Below are positions 8,321 to 16,536 of a DNA stretch of 54,724 nt, piece after piece (the stretch's first letter is position 1; the number at the start of each line of letters is the position of its first letter). The position numbers and the translations under genes are program-made. The stretch covers positions 1 through 54,724 of the forward strand of contig JBJHCZ010000021.1 in assembly GCA_050486285.1 (NCBI GenBank), in the 5' to 3' direction. The DNA is from JAITWN01 sp050486285. Its GTDB lineage: Bacteria; Pseudomonadota; Gammaproteobacteria; SZUA-140. A model generated the notes under the pieces. The model worked only from the letters and a program-made list of their open reading frames with translations, did not search any database and was not told the DNA's origin.

Positions 8321-9022
8321 ATGATCACTGACTACAGGACTATCCTGACGGCGTTGCTGGTGCTGCTGATCGCGAGCGGCTGCGCCTCGGCGCCGAGACA
8401 GGACACGCGCATCTCGGAAGAGGTCTATTCGTGGCCGGAGTACTCCACCAGGACCACCGAGGGCGCGATCTTCCAGGCCAGCCGTAACGGCTCCCTGTTC
8501 GAGGACGTGCGCGCGCGGCGGGTCGGCGACGTCGTCACCGTCGTATTGTCCGAACGCACCAATGCGACGCAGAGCGCCAGCGCCAGCACCAGCAAGGACA
8601 ACTCGATCCAGACGCAGAATCCGACGCTGTTCGGCCGGCTGTTCGGCTTCCGCGCCGGCGGCGTCAGCAGCACGCCGCTGAGCCTCGAGAACAGCCTCAA
8701 TTCCAGCAAGAGCTTCAACGGCGAGGGCGGCAGCGAGCAGAGCAATCAGCTGACCGGCGATATCACCGCGCTGGTCATCGAGGAGCTGCCGAACGGTTAT
8801 CTGCGTATCCGCGGCGAGAAGCTGATCTCGATCAACAAGGGCGACGAGTATATCCGCCTGACCGGCGTGATCCGTCCGGTCGATATCCAGGCCAACAATA
8901 CGATCCTCTCTGCGATGGTCGCGAATGCCGAGATCTCCTATGGCGGCAAGGGCATGATCGCCGACGCGTCGGAGATGGGCTGGGCCAGCCGCTTCTTCAA
9001 CAGTCGCTGGTGGCCGTTCTGA
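8321..9022 (+). CDS. flgH: Flagellar L-ring lipoprotein FlgH
   Basis: FlgH builds the outer-membrane L ring. The 233-residue precursor has a lipoprotein signal peptide with lipobox ASGC, so the mature protein would start at Cys-21 and be lipidated. Family motifs RVGDVVTVVLSE, ITALVIEELPNGYLRIRGEK and GVIRPVDIQANNTILSAMV are all present, and the end GWASRFFNSRWWPF is typical. It lies 14 bases after flgG and 19 before flgI. Confidence 0.97.
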   Translation: MITDYRTILTALLVLLIASGCASAPRQDTRISEEVYSWPEYSTRTTEGAIFQASRNGSLFEDVRARRVGDVVTVVLSERTNATQSASASTSKDNSIQTQNPTLFGRLFGFRAGGVSSTPLSLENSLNSSKSFNGEGGSEQSNQLTGDITALVIEELPNGYLRIRGEKLISINKGDEYIRLTGVIRPVDIQANNTILSAMVANAEISYGGKGMIADASEMGWASRFFNSRWWPF

Positions 9023-9041
9023 TTCCCGCGGGAGCAACGAT

Positions 9042-10163
9042 ATGAGAATGAAGACCTTCAGGTTACCGCTCGCGGCATTGTTGCTGGGTCTCGGCCTGAT
9101 GTGCGCCGGCCAGGCTGCCGCCGAACGCATCAAGGACATCGCATCGGTCGCCGGCGTGCGCAGCAACCAGCTGGTCGGCTACGGTCTCGTCGTCGGTCTC
9201 GACGGCACCGGCGACCAGACCAGCCAGACCCCGTTCACGATCCAGAGCCTGCGCAACATGCTGGCCCAGTACGGCATCACGCTGCCGCCGAACGTGAACC
9301 CGCAGCTGAACAATGTCGCTGCGGTGACGATCCATGCGACCCTGCCGGCGTTCGCCAAGCCGGGACAGACCATCGATGTCACCGTGTCTTCGCTCGGCAA
9401 CGCGAAGAGCCTGCGCGGCGGCAGCCTGCTGATGACGCCGCTGAAGGGCGCCGACGGCGCGATCTATGCGATCGCACAGGGTAATCTGGTCGTCGGCGGC
9501 TTCGGCGCCGAGGGCAGTGACGGTTCGCGCATCACCGTCAACGTACCGAGCGTCGGCCGCGTGCCGAACGGCGCCACCGTCGAGCGCGAGGCCCCGACCA
9601 GCTTCGGCAGCGAGGACGGCCTGGTGCTGAATCTGCATCGATCCGATTTCACCACTGCCAAGCGGGTCGCCGACGCGATCAACGAGATGATCGGCGCCGG
9701 CACCGCCTGGCCGATCGACGCGACCTCGGTCGAGGTGCGGGCGCCGGCCTCGATGGCCCAGCGCGTCGCGTTCATGTCCGAACTCGAGAATCTGACGCTG
9801 GAGCCGGGCATGGCCTCGGCGCGCGTCATCGTCAATTCGCGTACCGGCACGGTGGTCATCGGCAGTCATGTGCGGGTATCGCCGGCAGCGGTCTCGCACG
9901 GCAGCCTGACGGTCACGATCTCCGAACAACTCCAGGTCAGCCAACCCGAACCGTTCTCGCGCGGACAGACCACGGTCGTGCCGAGCTCGGAGGTCAGCAT
10001 CGATCAGGACGGCAGCCGCATGTTCGTGTTCGATCCCGGCATCTCGCTCGACGAGCTGGTGCGCGCCGTCAACCAGGTCGGCGCCGCGCCGGGCGATCTC
10101 GTCGCGATCCTCGAGGCGTTGAAGGAGGCGGGGGCGCTGCGCGCCGAGCTGATCGTGATCTGA
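9042..10163 (+). CDS. flgI: Flagellar P-ring protein FlgI
   Basis: FlgI forms the peptidoglycan-level P ring around the rod. The 373-residue precursor has a Sec signal peptide of about 28 residues (ending QAAAE). The mature part starts with RIKDIASVAGVRSNQLVGYG and has the LVVGLDGTGDQ, AVTIHATLPAFAKPGQ and C-terminal FDPGISLDELVRAVNQVGAAPG blocks that define the family. An in-frame Met at 9048 is an alternative start with little effect. FlgA (encoded at 2553-3260) is its chaperone. Confidence 0.98.
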   Translation: MRMKTFRLPLAALLLGLGLMCAGQAAAERIKDIASVAGVRSNQLVGYGLVVGLDGTGDQTSQTPFTIQSLRNMLAQYGITLPPNVNPQLNNVAAVTIHATLPAFAKPGQTIDVTVSSLGNAKSLRGGSLLMTPLKGADGAIYAIAQGNLVVGGFGAEGSDGSRITVNVPSVGRVPNGATVEREAPTSFGSEDGLVLNLHRSDFTTAKRVADAINEMIGAGTAWPIDATSVEVRAPASMAQRVAFMSELENLTLEPGMASARVIVNSRTGTVVIGSHVRVSPAAVSHGSLTVTISEQLQVSQPEPFSRGQTTVVPSSEVSIDQDGSRMFVFDPGISLDELVRAVNQVGAAPGDLVAILEALKEAGALRAELIVI

Positions 10164-10164
10164 T

Positions 10165-11058
10165 ATGGCGATCGACGCAGGCAGCGCAGGGATCTACACC
10201 GATCTGCACGGGCTCGGCCGCCTGCGCGAGGCCGCCCGCGCGGGATCAGAATCACCCGAGACGCTGCGCGAGGTTGCCCGCCAGTTCGAATCCCTGTTCA
10301 TCCAGATGATGCTGAAGAACATGCGCGCGGCGAGTTTCGGCGACGAACTGTTCGACAGCGACCAGAGCGCCCATTACCGCGACATGTTCGACAGCCAGAT
10401 CTCGCTGCAACTCGGCCGGCAGGGCGGCTTCGGTCTGGCGGATCTGCTGGTGCGACAGCTCGGCGGAGAAGCAATCAAGCCGTCGCCGGGACAGTCCGGA
10501 CGCGCGGCGGCCGTCACGGTCACGCCGGCCGCCGTGACCGGCGCTCCGGGCGGCACTGATGCCGCGAAGACTGCCGGCGAGCCGGCAATAGAATCGCCGG
10601 AAGACTTCGTGCGCGTCCTCAGGCCGCATGCGATCGAGGCTGCCGCCCGGCTCGGTATCGAGCCCGAGGTGTTGCTGGCCCAGGCCGCGCTCGAGACCGG
10701 CTGGGGGCGCCGCATGATCACCCGACCGGACGGCAGTTCGAGTCATAACCTGTTCGGCATCAAGGCCGACGGGCGCTGGGACGGCGACCGGGTGAGCGCG
10801 CTGACGCTGGAGTACGAGGACGGGATCGCATCGCGCCGCAGCGAGAGCTTCCGCGCCTACGCGTCCTTTGCCGAGAGCTTTGCCGATTACGTGAATTTCC
10901 TGCAGTCGGGGCCGCGCTATGAGGCCGCGCTCGCGCACGACGGCGATTCCCGCCGCTTCATCGACGGCCTGCACCGGGCCGGGTACGCGACCGATCCGGA
11001 ATATGCCGCGAAGATCAACAGGATATTGAACAATGACGTGCTCCTGGGCGCAGTGTGA
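10165..11058 (+). CDS. flgJ: Flagellar rod assembly protein/peptidoglycan hydrolase FlgJ
   Basis: FlgJ caps the growing rod and cuts peptidoglycan so that the rod can pass. This 297-residue protein is the two-domain form. The N-terminal rod-binding region (about residues 28-110, with ARQFESLFIQMMLKNMR) is joined by an Ala/Thr/Pro linker to a C-terminal glucosaminidase domain (about 145-297). The likely catalytic glutamate is Glu-177 in AALETGWG. The start follows the flgI stop by one base, so translation is probably coupled. Confidence 0.96.
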   Translation: MAIDAGSAGIYTDLHGLGRLREAARAGSESPETLREVARQFESLFIQMMLKNMRAASFGDELFDSDQSAHYRDMFDSQISLQLGRQGGFGLADLLVRQLGGEAIKPSPGQSGRAAAVTVTPAAVTGAPGGTDAAKTAGEPAIESPEDFVRVLRPHAIEAAARLGIEPEVLLAQAALETGWGRRMITRPDGSSSHNLFGIKADGRWDGDRVSALTLEYEDGIASRRSESFRAYASFAESFADYVNFLQSGPRYEAALAHDGDSRRFIDGLHRAGYATDPEYAAKINRILNNDVLLGAV

Positions 11059-11064
11059 CGGAGT

Positions 11065-11091
11065 TCATGAAATCGTCGACGCGGCCGATAA
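11065..11091 (+). promoter_or_regulatory. Candidate sigma28 (FliA) promoter for flgK-flgL
   Basis: The -10 element GCCGATAA at 11084-11091 is a perfect FliA match. The -35 region at the right distance, TCATGAAA, matches TAAAGTTT poorly. The site lies in the 144-base gap between flgJ and flgK, where a separate late promoter for the junction proteins is often found. Confidence 0.5.
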
Positions 11092-11202
11092 CTCTGGTGT
11101 CGGGCCTATCCCGCCGGGTCGCGCCGCAGTTCGCGCGCGCCGCCATATCGTCAGACAGCGCGTCCAGGCATCACCGCAACCTTCTTCCTACAGGGGCTGA
11201 CC

Positions 11203-13146
11203 ATGGCTAGCGGCATTCTCGGCACCGGCATCTCGGGCTTGCAGGCGGCGCAGCGCGCGCTCAACGTCGCCTCCCACAACATCGCCAACGTCAACACCGA
11301 GGGCTACAGCCGCCAGCGCATCGAACTCGATGCCCGCCAGCCGCAGTTCCTCGGCGGGCAGTTCATCGGTACCGGCGTCACCGTCAGCAACATCCAGCGC
11401 GTCTACGACGATTTCAATACCCTGCAGTTGCGCATGACGACCTCGAGTCATGCGCAGGCGCAGCAATATCACGCGCTCAGCATGCAGATCAACAACCTGC
11501 TGGCGAACCCCGACGTCGGTGTGATGCCCGCGCTGCAGAACTTCTTCGATGCGGTGCAGGGTGTCGCCAACGATCCGTCATCCCAGGTCGCGCGCCAGGT
11601 CATGCTGAGCGAGGCCAATAATCTCGCCGAGCAGATCCGCAATTTCGATCAGCAACTCGACGCGATCGGGCGCAATGTCAACAACGCGCTCGCCTCCGCG
11701 GTCAGCGACGTCAACGCGTTGACCTCCGCGATCGCGGGCCTCAACAAGCGCATCCTCGAGGTCGGCGTCGCCGGCGGCGTCCCCAACGACCTGCTCGACC
11801 AGCGCGACCAGTTGATCCTCGAGCTCTCGGGCCTGGTCTCGGTCTCGACCGTCGCCCAGGGCGACGGCACCGTCAATGTCTTCATCGGCAACGGCCAGGC
11901 CGTGGTCGCCGGCGTCGAGTCGCGACCGATCGCGCTGGTGCCGAATGCCTTCGATCCTGACCGGCTCGAGATCGCCTACGATGTCCCGCCGACGCCGATC
12001 GTGATCACCGGACAGCTGAGCGGCGGCAAGATCGGCGGCATCGTCGAGTTCCGCAATCATCTGCTCGAGCCGACCGCAAACGCGATGGGTCAGCTGGCGG
12101 TCGGCATCGCGGCGGCCTTCAACGAGCTGCATGCGATGGGCATGGATCTGAACGGCCAGCTCGGCGGCGACTTCTTCAGGCCGATCGATACCAGTAGCTC
12201 GCCGCCGACCACGGAGGTCCTGGCCAACGCCAGGAACAACGGCCTGCCGCCCGCCCGGATCGGTGTCGTCATCAGCGATGCCGGCGCGCTCACCGCGAGC
12301 GACTACCGGCTCGAGCGCAACGGATCGGTCTATACCCTGACCCGGCTCGAGGACAACCGGACCTTTGTCCTCAGCGGATTCCCCGGCACCACACCGACCG
12401 TCGATGGCCTCACGCTGTCGCTCGGGGCAGGGAACATCGCCGACGGCGACAGCTTTCTGATCCGGCCGACCGCGAATGCGGCAAAGAACTTCGGCGTCGT
12501 CATCACCAATCCGTCGAACATTGCCGCGGCCGGACCGCTGCGCAGTGATGCCGCGCTGGCCAACATCGGCAGCGGCGCGATCAACGGCCTGGCGCTGGAC
12601 AACCGCGATGCCTTCACCGGCCTCGCCTATACGATCACGACCACGGCGGCGGGCGGCAGCGGACCGGCCGACAGCTACGAGATCATCGACGGCGACGGCA
12701 ATGTCGTGGCCGCCGGGGCGTTGGTACCCGGCGAAGCGATCGAATTCGACGGCATCCGCTTCAGCTTCAGCGGCGCCCCGCATCATGGCGACAATTTCTC
12801 GGTGTCGCCGAATTTCAATGGCGTCAGCGACAATCGCAACGCGCTGGCGCTGGCCGGTCTGCAGACCGCGCGCAAATTGAACAACGGCACGGCGTCATTC
12901 GAATTCCGCTATGGCCAGATGGTCGCCGATGTCGGCAACAAGACGCACCAGGCCGAACTGAACATGAACGTCCAGAGCGGAATGCTGAGGCGCGCGATCG
13001 ACATGCGCGAGTCGGTGTCCGGGGTCAATCTGGACGAGGAGGCAGCCGCGATCCTGCGCTGGCAGCAGGCCTACCAGGCCTCTGCCCAGGTCATCGCGAC
13101 CGCGAACAGCATGTTCGAGACGCTGCTCTCGATGGTGAGGAGATAG
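11203..13146 (+). CDS. flgK: Flagellar hook-associated protein 1 FlgK
   Basis: FlgK (HAP1) is the first junction protein between hook and filament and is exported with the help of FlgN. The 647-residue product starts with SGILGTGISGLQAAQRALNV, has SHNIANVNTEGYSRQRIEL, and ends with the axial-protein helix VSGVNLDEEAAAILRWQQAY. The middle carries variable Ig-like domains, which accounts for the length (E. coli about 547). It follows a 144-base gap with its own candidate sigma28 site and runs straight into flgL. Confidence 0.97.
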   Translation: MASGILGTGISGLQAAQRALNVASHNIANVNTEGYSRQRIELDARQPQFLGGQFIGTGVTVSNIQRVYDDFNTLQLRMTTSSHAQAQQYHALSMQINNLLANPDVGVMPALQNFFDAVQGVANDPSSQVARQVMLSEANNLAEQIRNFDQQLDAIGRNVNNALASAVSDVNALTSAIAGLNKRILEVGVAGGVPNDLLDQRDQLILELSGLVSVSTVAQGDGTVNVFIGNGQAVVAGVESRPIALVPNAFDPDRLEIAYDVPPTPIVITGQLSGGKIGGIVEFRNHLLEPTANAMGQLAVGIAAAFNELHAMGMDLNGQLGGDFFRPIDTSSSPPTTEVLANARNNGLPPARIGVVISDAGALTASDYRLERNGSVYTLTRLEDNRTFVLSGFPGTTPTVDGLTLSLGAGNIADGDSFLIRPTANAAKNFGVVITNPSNIAAAGPLRSDAALANIGSGAINGLALDNRDAFTGLAYTITTTAAGGSGPADSYEIIDGDGNVVAAGALVPGEAIEFDGIRFSFSGAPHHGDNFSVSPNFNGVSDNRNALALAGLQTARKLNNGTASFEFRYGQMVADVGNKTHQAELNMNVQSGMLRRAIDMRESVSGVNLDEEAAAILRWQQAYQASAQVIATANSMFETLLSMVRR

Positions 13147-13148
13147 TC

Positions 13149-14342
13149 ATGCGTATCTCGACCGGGCTGATCTTCCAGAATTCCCTCAATGCGCTGCTGG
13201 AGCAGCAGTCGCGATTGATGCATACCCAGCAGCAGATCGCGACCGGCAAGCGCATCCTCAGTCCGGCCGATGACCCCGCGGGCTCGGCTTCCCTGCTCGG
13301 CGTCAATCAATCCCTCCAGCTGACGCGGCAATACCAGTCCAACATCATCTCGGCGCGGAACCAGCTGTCGCAGACCGAATCGACGCTGGCGTCGGTCAAC
13401 GATATCCTCGATCGCGTACGCGAGTTGTCCCTGCAGGCGAACAACGCGACGCAAAGCGGCGCCGACCGCCGCATGATCGCGGTCGAGATGCGGCAGAACC
13501 TCGATGCGCTGGTCGATCTCGCCAATACGCAGAACGGCAACGGCGAGTACCTGTTCGCCGGCTACCAGGGTCTGACCCGGCCATTCTCGTCCGATCCCCA
13601 GCAGGGTTTCGTCTATCACGGCGACAGCGGCCAGCGCTTTGCCCGCATCGGCGCGAGCCAGCAGGTCGCGGTCGGCTATCCCGGCTCGGAGGTCTTCCAG
13701 GCAATCCCGCAGGGCAACGGCACCTTCGTGACGCGACCCGGCGATGCCAATACCGGTAGCGGCATCATCGACAGCGGCAGCGTCATCAATCCGAATGCCT
13801 GGGATCGCGATCAGTACACGATCCGTTTCGTCGACGCCGATAACTACGTCGTCGAGAACGGCGTCGGCGACACCGTCGCGCAGGGGGCCTATGGCCCGGG
13901 CGCGCAGGTCATATTCAGCGGCGTGACGGTGCGCATCCAGGGCACGCCGGCGGCCGGCGATACCTTCACGGTCGCCCCCAGCGCGCGGCAGGATCTGTTC
14001 ACGACGATCGACGACATGATTCGCCTGCTCGAAGCCGACACCGGCACGGCCGGGACCTCGCGACTCGCGAACGCGACCAACAGTTTTCTGAGCGACATCG
14101 ACCAGGCGATGGAGAACATGCGCTCGCTGCGGGCGCAAACCGGCGCCCGCTTGAGCGCGCTCGATGCCCAGGAGGACATCAATGCCGAGGGCATCCTGCG
14201 GCTGCAGGAGATCAAGTCCGGGATCGAGGACCTCGATTACGCGACCGCGGTGACCTCGCTGAGCCGGCAGCTGGTCGGGCTCGACGCCGCGCAGAAGTCG
14301 TTCCTGCAGATCCAGGGGCTGTCGCTGTTCAATTACCTCTGA
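13149..14342 (+). CDS. flgL: Flagellar hook-associated protein 3 FlgL
   Basis: FlgL (HAP3) is the second junction protein. The 397-residue protein has flagellin-like ends: RISTGLIFQNSLNALLEQQS at the start, with QQIATGKRILSPADDPAGSA after it, and VTSLSRQLVGLDAAQKSFLQ near the C terminus. It follows the flgK stop by two bases. A GC-rich inverted repeat (about 14344-14372) after the stop may end the operon, though no T tract follows it. Confidence 0.97.
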   Translation: MRISTGLIFQNSLNALLEQQSRLMHTQQQIATGKRILSPADDPAGSASLLGVNQSLQLTRQYQSNIISARNQLSQTESTLASVNDILDRVRELSLQANNATQSGADRRMIAVEMRQNLDALVDLANTQNGNGEYLFAGYQGLTRPFSSDPQQGFVYHGDSGQRFARIGASQQVAVGYPGSEVFQAIPQGNGTFVTRPGDANTGSGIIDSGSVINPNAWDRDQYTIRFVDADNYVVENGVGDTVAQGAYGPGAQVIFSGVTVRIQGTPAAGDTFTVAPSARQDLFTTIDDMIRLLEADTGTAGTSRLANATNSFLSDIDQAMENMRSLRAQTGARLSALDAQEDINAEGILRLQEIKSGIEDLDYATAVTSLSRQLVGLDAAQKSFLQIQGLSLFNYL

Positions 14343-14413
14343 GGCCGGCCCCGGGCCTTCCCCGGCCGGTGATCCACCGGCATTACCCCCGATTTTTCAG
14401 TTGCTTGAACCGC

Positions 14414-14441
14414 TAAAGGACCGCGGGTCCGGGGCCGATAT
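14414..14441 (+). promoter_or_regulatory. Sigma28 (FliA) promoter of flagellin fliC
   Basis: TAAAGG at 14414 and GCCGATAT at 14434-14441, with 16 bases between TAAA and GCCGATAT, fit the FliA consensus (TAAA-N15-GCCGATAA). The spacer contains a perfect palindrome, GGACC-GCG-GGTCC (14418-14430). The flagellin start codon lies about 100 bases downstream. Confidence 0.8.
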
Positions 14442-14541
14442 CCTCCGTGGGAGCGGTGAATATTTCCATCCGGAAGTATATCCGCTGAGAACAAACCTGA
14501 CCGGCGGCATCGTTCCACCGGGTCCTAGGAGACTTTAAGCC

Positions 14542-15999
14542 ATGGCTATGATCATCAACACCAATATTGCGTCGCTGAATGCGCAACGCAACCTGACCAA
14601 CACCCAGAACGACCTTTCTGTCTCGCTCCAGCGTCTGTCGACCGGCCTGCGCATCAACAGCGCCAAGGACGACGCCGCCGGTCTGGCGATTTCCGAGCGC
14701 TTCACGACCCAGATCCGTGGCCTGAACCAGGCCGCCCGCAATGCCAACGACGGCATCTCGCTGGCGCAGACCGCCGAAGGCGCGCTCAGCGAAGTCACCA
14801 ACAACCTGCAGCGTATCCGCGAGCTTGCGGTGCAGGCGCGCAACGCGACCAACAGCGCCTCGGACCGTGCGGCCCTCGACGCCGAGGTGCAGCAGCGCAT
14901 CAACGAAATCAACCGCGTCGCCAACCAGACCGAGTTCAACGGCCTGAAGGTCCTCGACGGCACCTTCACCGAGCAGGTCTTCCAGGTCGGCGCGAATCAG
15001 GGTCAGACCATCAGTGTCGATTCGATCGCCAGTGTGACGTCCCAGGCCCTCGGCCTCGCGGCGGGCACCACGACCGTGACCCAGGCGTCGGTCAATGGCG
15101 GCCAGGTGACCGCGGCGCTGGCCGCTGGTGACCTGACGATCAACGGCACCGCGATCAATGCGTCGGTAGAAGGCGCGAACGGCGCAGCGGCCGGCGAGGC
15201 GGATTCCTCGGCATTCGCGATCGCCGCGGCGATCAACGGCTCGGGTGTCACCGGCGTGACCGCGACCGCGACGAACTCGGTGACCACCGCGTTCTCGACG
15301 GTGACGGGCGATGACGATGCAGGCAGCACTTACAGCCTGACGATCAACGGAGTCAGCCTGTTCTCCGGGGCGCTTGCCGAAGACGCCACGGTCACGGCGA
15401 ACGATGTGATGGAGGCGATCAACGGCGATGCGACATTGGCGGGTCTTGGCATCAGCGCTGAGGTCAACGAGGGTGGTGAACTGGTCATCACCGCCGCCGG
15501 CGGCCGTGACATCATCATCGAGCAGACCGTCGGTGCGGGTGTTGCGAGCGGTACCGGCTCCGCCGTGACGGGTACGACAAGCGGTTCTGTCGCACTTGCC
15601 TCGGCAGCCGACATCGAGATCGGTGGTGATAACCCGGGTAATGCCGGCCTGAGCGAGGGTACGACTGCAGCGGTCGAGACCGAGGTCGAGGTTACCGGCA
15701 CCAACGTGCTGACGACCGATGCGGCCGATGCGGCGCTGGCGACCATCGACGCGGCGCTGACCATCGTGAATGGTTCGCGCGCCGACCTCGGCGCGGTGCA
15801 GAACCGCTTCGAATCGGTCATCGCGAGCCTGACGTCGGCGTCGGAGAGCCTCGCCGCCGCGCGTTCGCGGATCCTGGATGCCGACTTCGCCGCCGAGACC
15901 GCGGCGCTGACCCGGGCCCAGATCCTGCAGCAGGCCGGTGTCGCGATCCTGGCGCAGGCCAACGCGCTGCCGCAGCTCGCGCTGTCGCTGTTGCAGTAA
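14542..15999 (+). CDS. fliC: Flagellin FliC
   Basis: FliC is the filament subunit. The 485-residue protein has the conserved D0/D1 ends: IINTNIASLNAQRNL and LQRLSTGLRINSAKDDAAGL at the N terminus, and AQILQQAGVAILAQAN near the C terminus, ending LALSLLQ. Between about residues 170 and 390 is a Gly/Ala/Thr-rich, Cys-free variable region with flagellin hook-IN type repeats. TAGGAG lies 12-13 bases upstream of the ATG. It is the only flagellin gene in the window. It has its own sigma28 promoter and is followed by a strong hairpin. Confidence 0.97.
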   Translation: MAMIINTNIASLNAQRNLTNTQNDLSVSLQRLSTGLRINSAKDDAAGLAISERFTTQIRGLNQAARNANDGISLAQTAEGALSEVTNNLQRIRELAVQARNATNSASDRAALDAEVQQRINEINRVANQTEFNGLKVLDGTFTEQVFQVGANQGQTISVDSIASVTSQALGLAAGTTTVTQASVNGGQVTAALAAGDLTINGTAINASVEGANGAAAGEADSSAFAIAAAINGSGVTGVTATATNSVTTAFSTVTGDDDAGSTYSLTINGVSLFSGALAEDATVTANDVMEAINGDATLAGLGISAEVNEGGELVITAAGGRDIIIEQTVGAGVASGTGSAVTGTTSGSVALASAADIEIGGDNPGNAGLSEGTTAAVETEVEVTGTNVLTTDAADAALATIDAALTIVNGSRADLGAVQNRFESVIASLTSASESLAAARSRILDADFAAETAALTRAQILQQAGVAILAQANALPQLALSLLQ

Positions 16000-16013
16000 G
16001 GCGCATGATGAGC

Positions 16014-16046
16014 GGCCCGGGGCCCGCGGGTCCCGGGCCGGCTTTT
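16014..16046 (+). terminator. Rho-independent terminator after fliC
   Basis: GGCCCGGG (16014-16021) pairs with CCCGGGCC (16032-16039), enclosing a smaller CCCGCGGG hairpin, and is followed by GGCTTTT. It lies 15 bases after the flagellin stop, the usual place for a terminator that separates the highly expressed fliC from flaG. Confidence 0.7.
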
Positions 16047-16082
16047 GAGCCGGCCGCATGACCGGCAAGAGAGGTGGACACC

Positions 16083-16472
16083 ATGCCCATTCAGCAGACA
16101 CCCCCGATGAGTTCGGACTTCGCGCGCGTGCCGTCCCGGCCCGCCGTTTCGCCGTCCGTGCCGGTGCCTGAAGGCGGCCGGCAGGATGTGCAGGCAAACG
16201 GCAAGGTCCTGCCGACCGGCGACACGCAACCGGAACCGAAGGTCATCAATCGCGACGAGCTGGCCGCGAGCGTCAGCCGGCTCAACGACCATGCCCGCGC
16301 CATCAACCGGGATCTCCAGTTCACCGTCGACGAGGAGCTGAACAAGGTCATCGTCAAGGTCTTTAACTCGGAGACCAGGGAGCTGATTCGTCAGATTCCG
16401 TCGGAAGAGGCGCTGGCGATCGCACGACATCTAGCCAGGGACGAGGGGATCATCCTGGATACCGAAGCCTGA
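16083..16472 (+). CDS. flaG: Flagellar protein FlaG
   Basis: FlaG-family proteins affect filament length in polar flagella; their biochemical role is not settled. The 129-residue product has a Pro-rich, disordered N half. Its conserved C half (about residues 50-129) includes LQFTVDEELNKVIVKVFN and ELIRQIPSEEALAIARHL, which define the FlaG domain. I use the ATG at 16083 because AGAGGTGG lies just upstream; a GTG at 16074 is in frame but sits on that ribosome site. It precedes fliD, as in Pseudomonas and Vibrio. Confidence 0.94.
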   Translation: MPIQQTPPMSSDFARVPSRPAVSPSVPVPEGGRQDVQANGKVLPTGDTQPEPKVINRDELAASVSRLNDHARAINRDLQFTVDEELNKVIVKVFNSETRELIRQIPSEEALAIARHLARDEGIILDTEA

Positions 16473-16479
16473 TCCGGGT

Positions 16480-16495
16480 TGGTCCTCATTTTGCA
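16480..16495 (+). promoter_or_regulatory. Candidate sigma54 promoter for fliD-fliS-fliT
   Basis: TGGTCCT-CATT-TTGCA has the invariant GG and GC at correct spacing and a good -12 element, with a weaker -24 element. The predicted start, near 16507, is 30 bases before fliD. Confidence 0.6.
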
Positions 16496-16536
16496 TTTCC
16501 TTATCGCTTACCGATCGGGATGAAGGCAGGATATCC

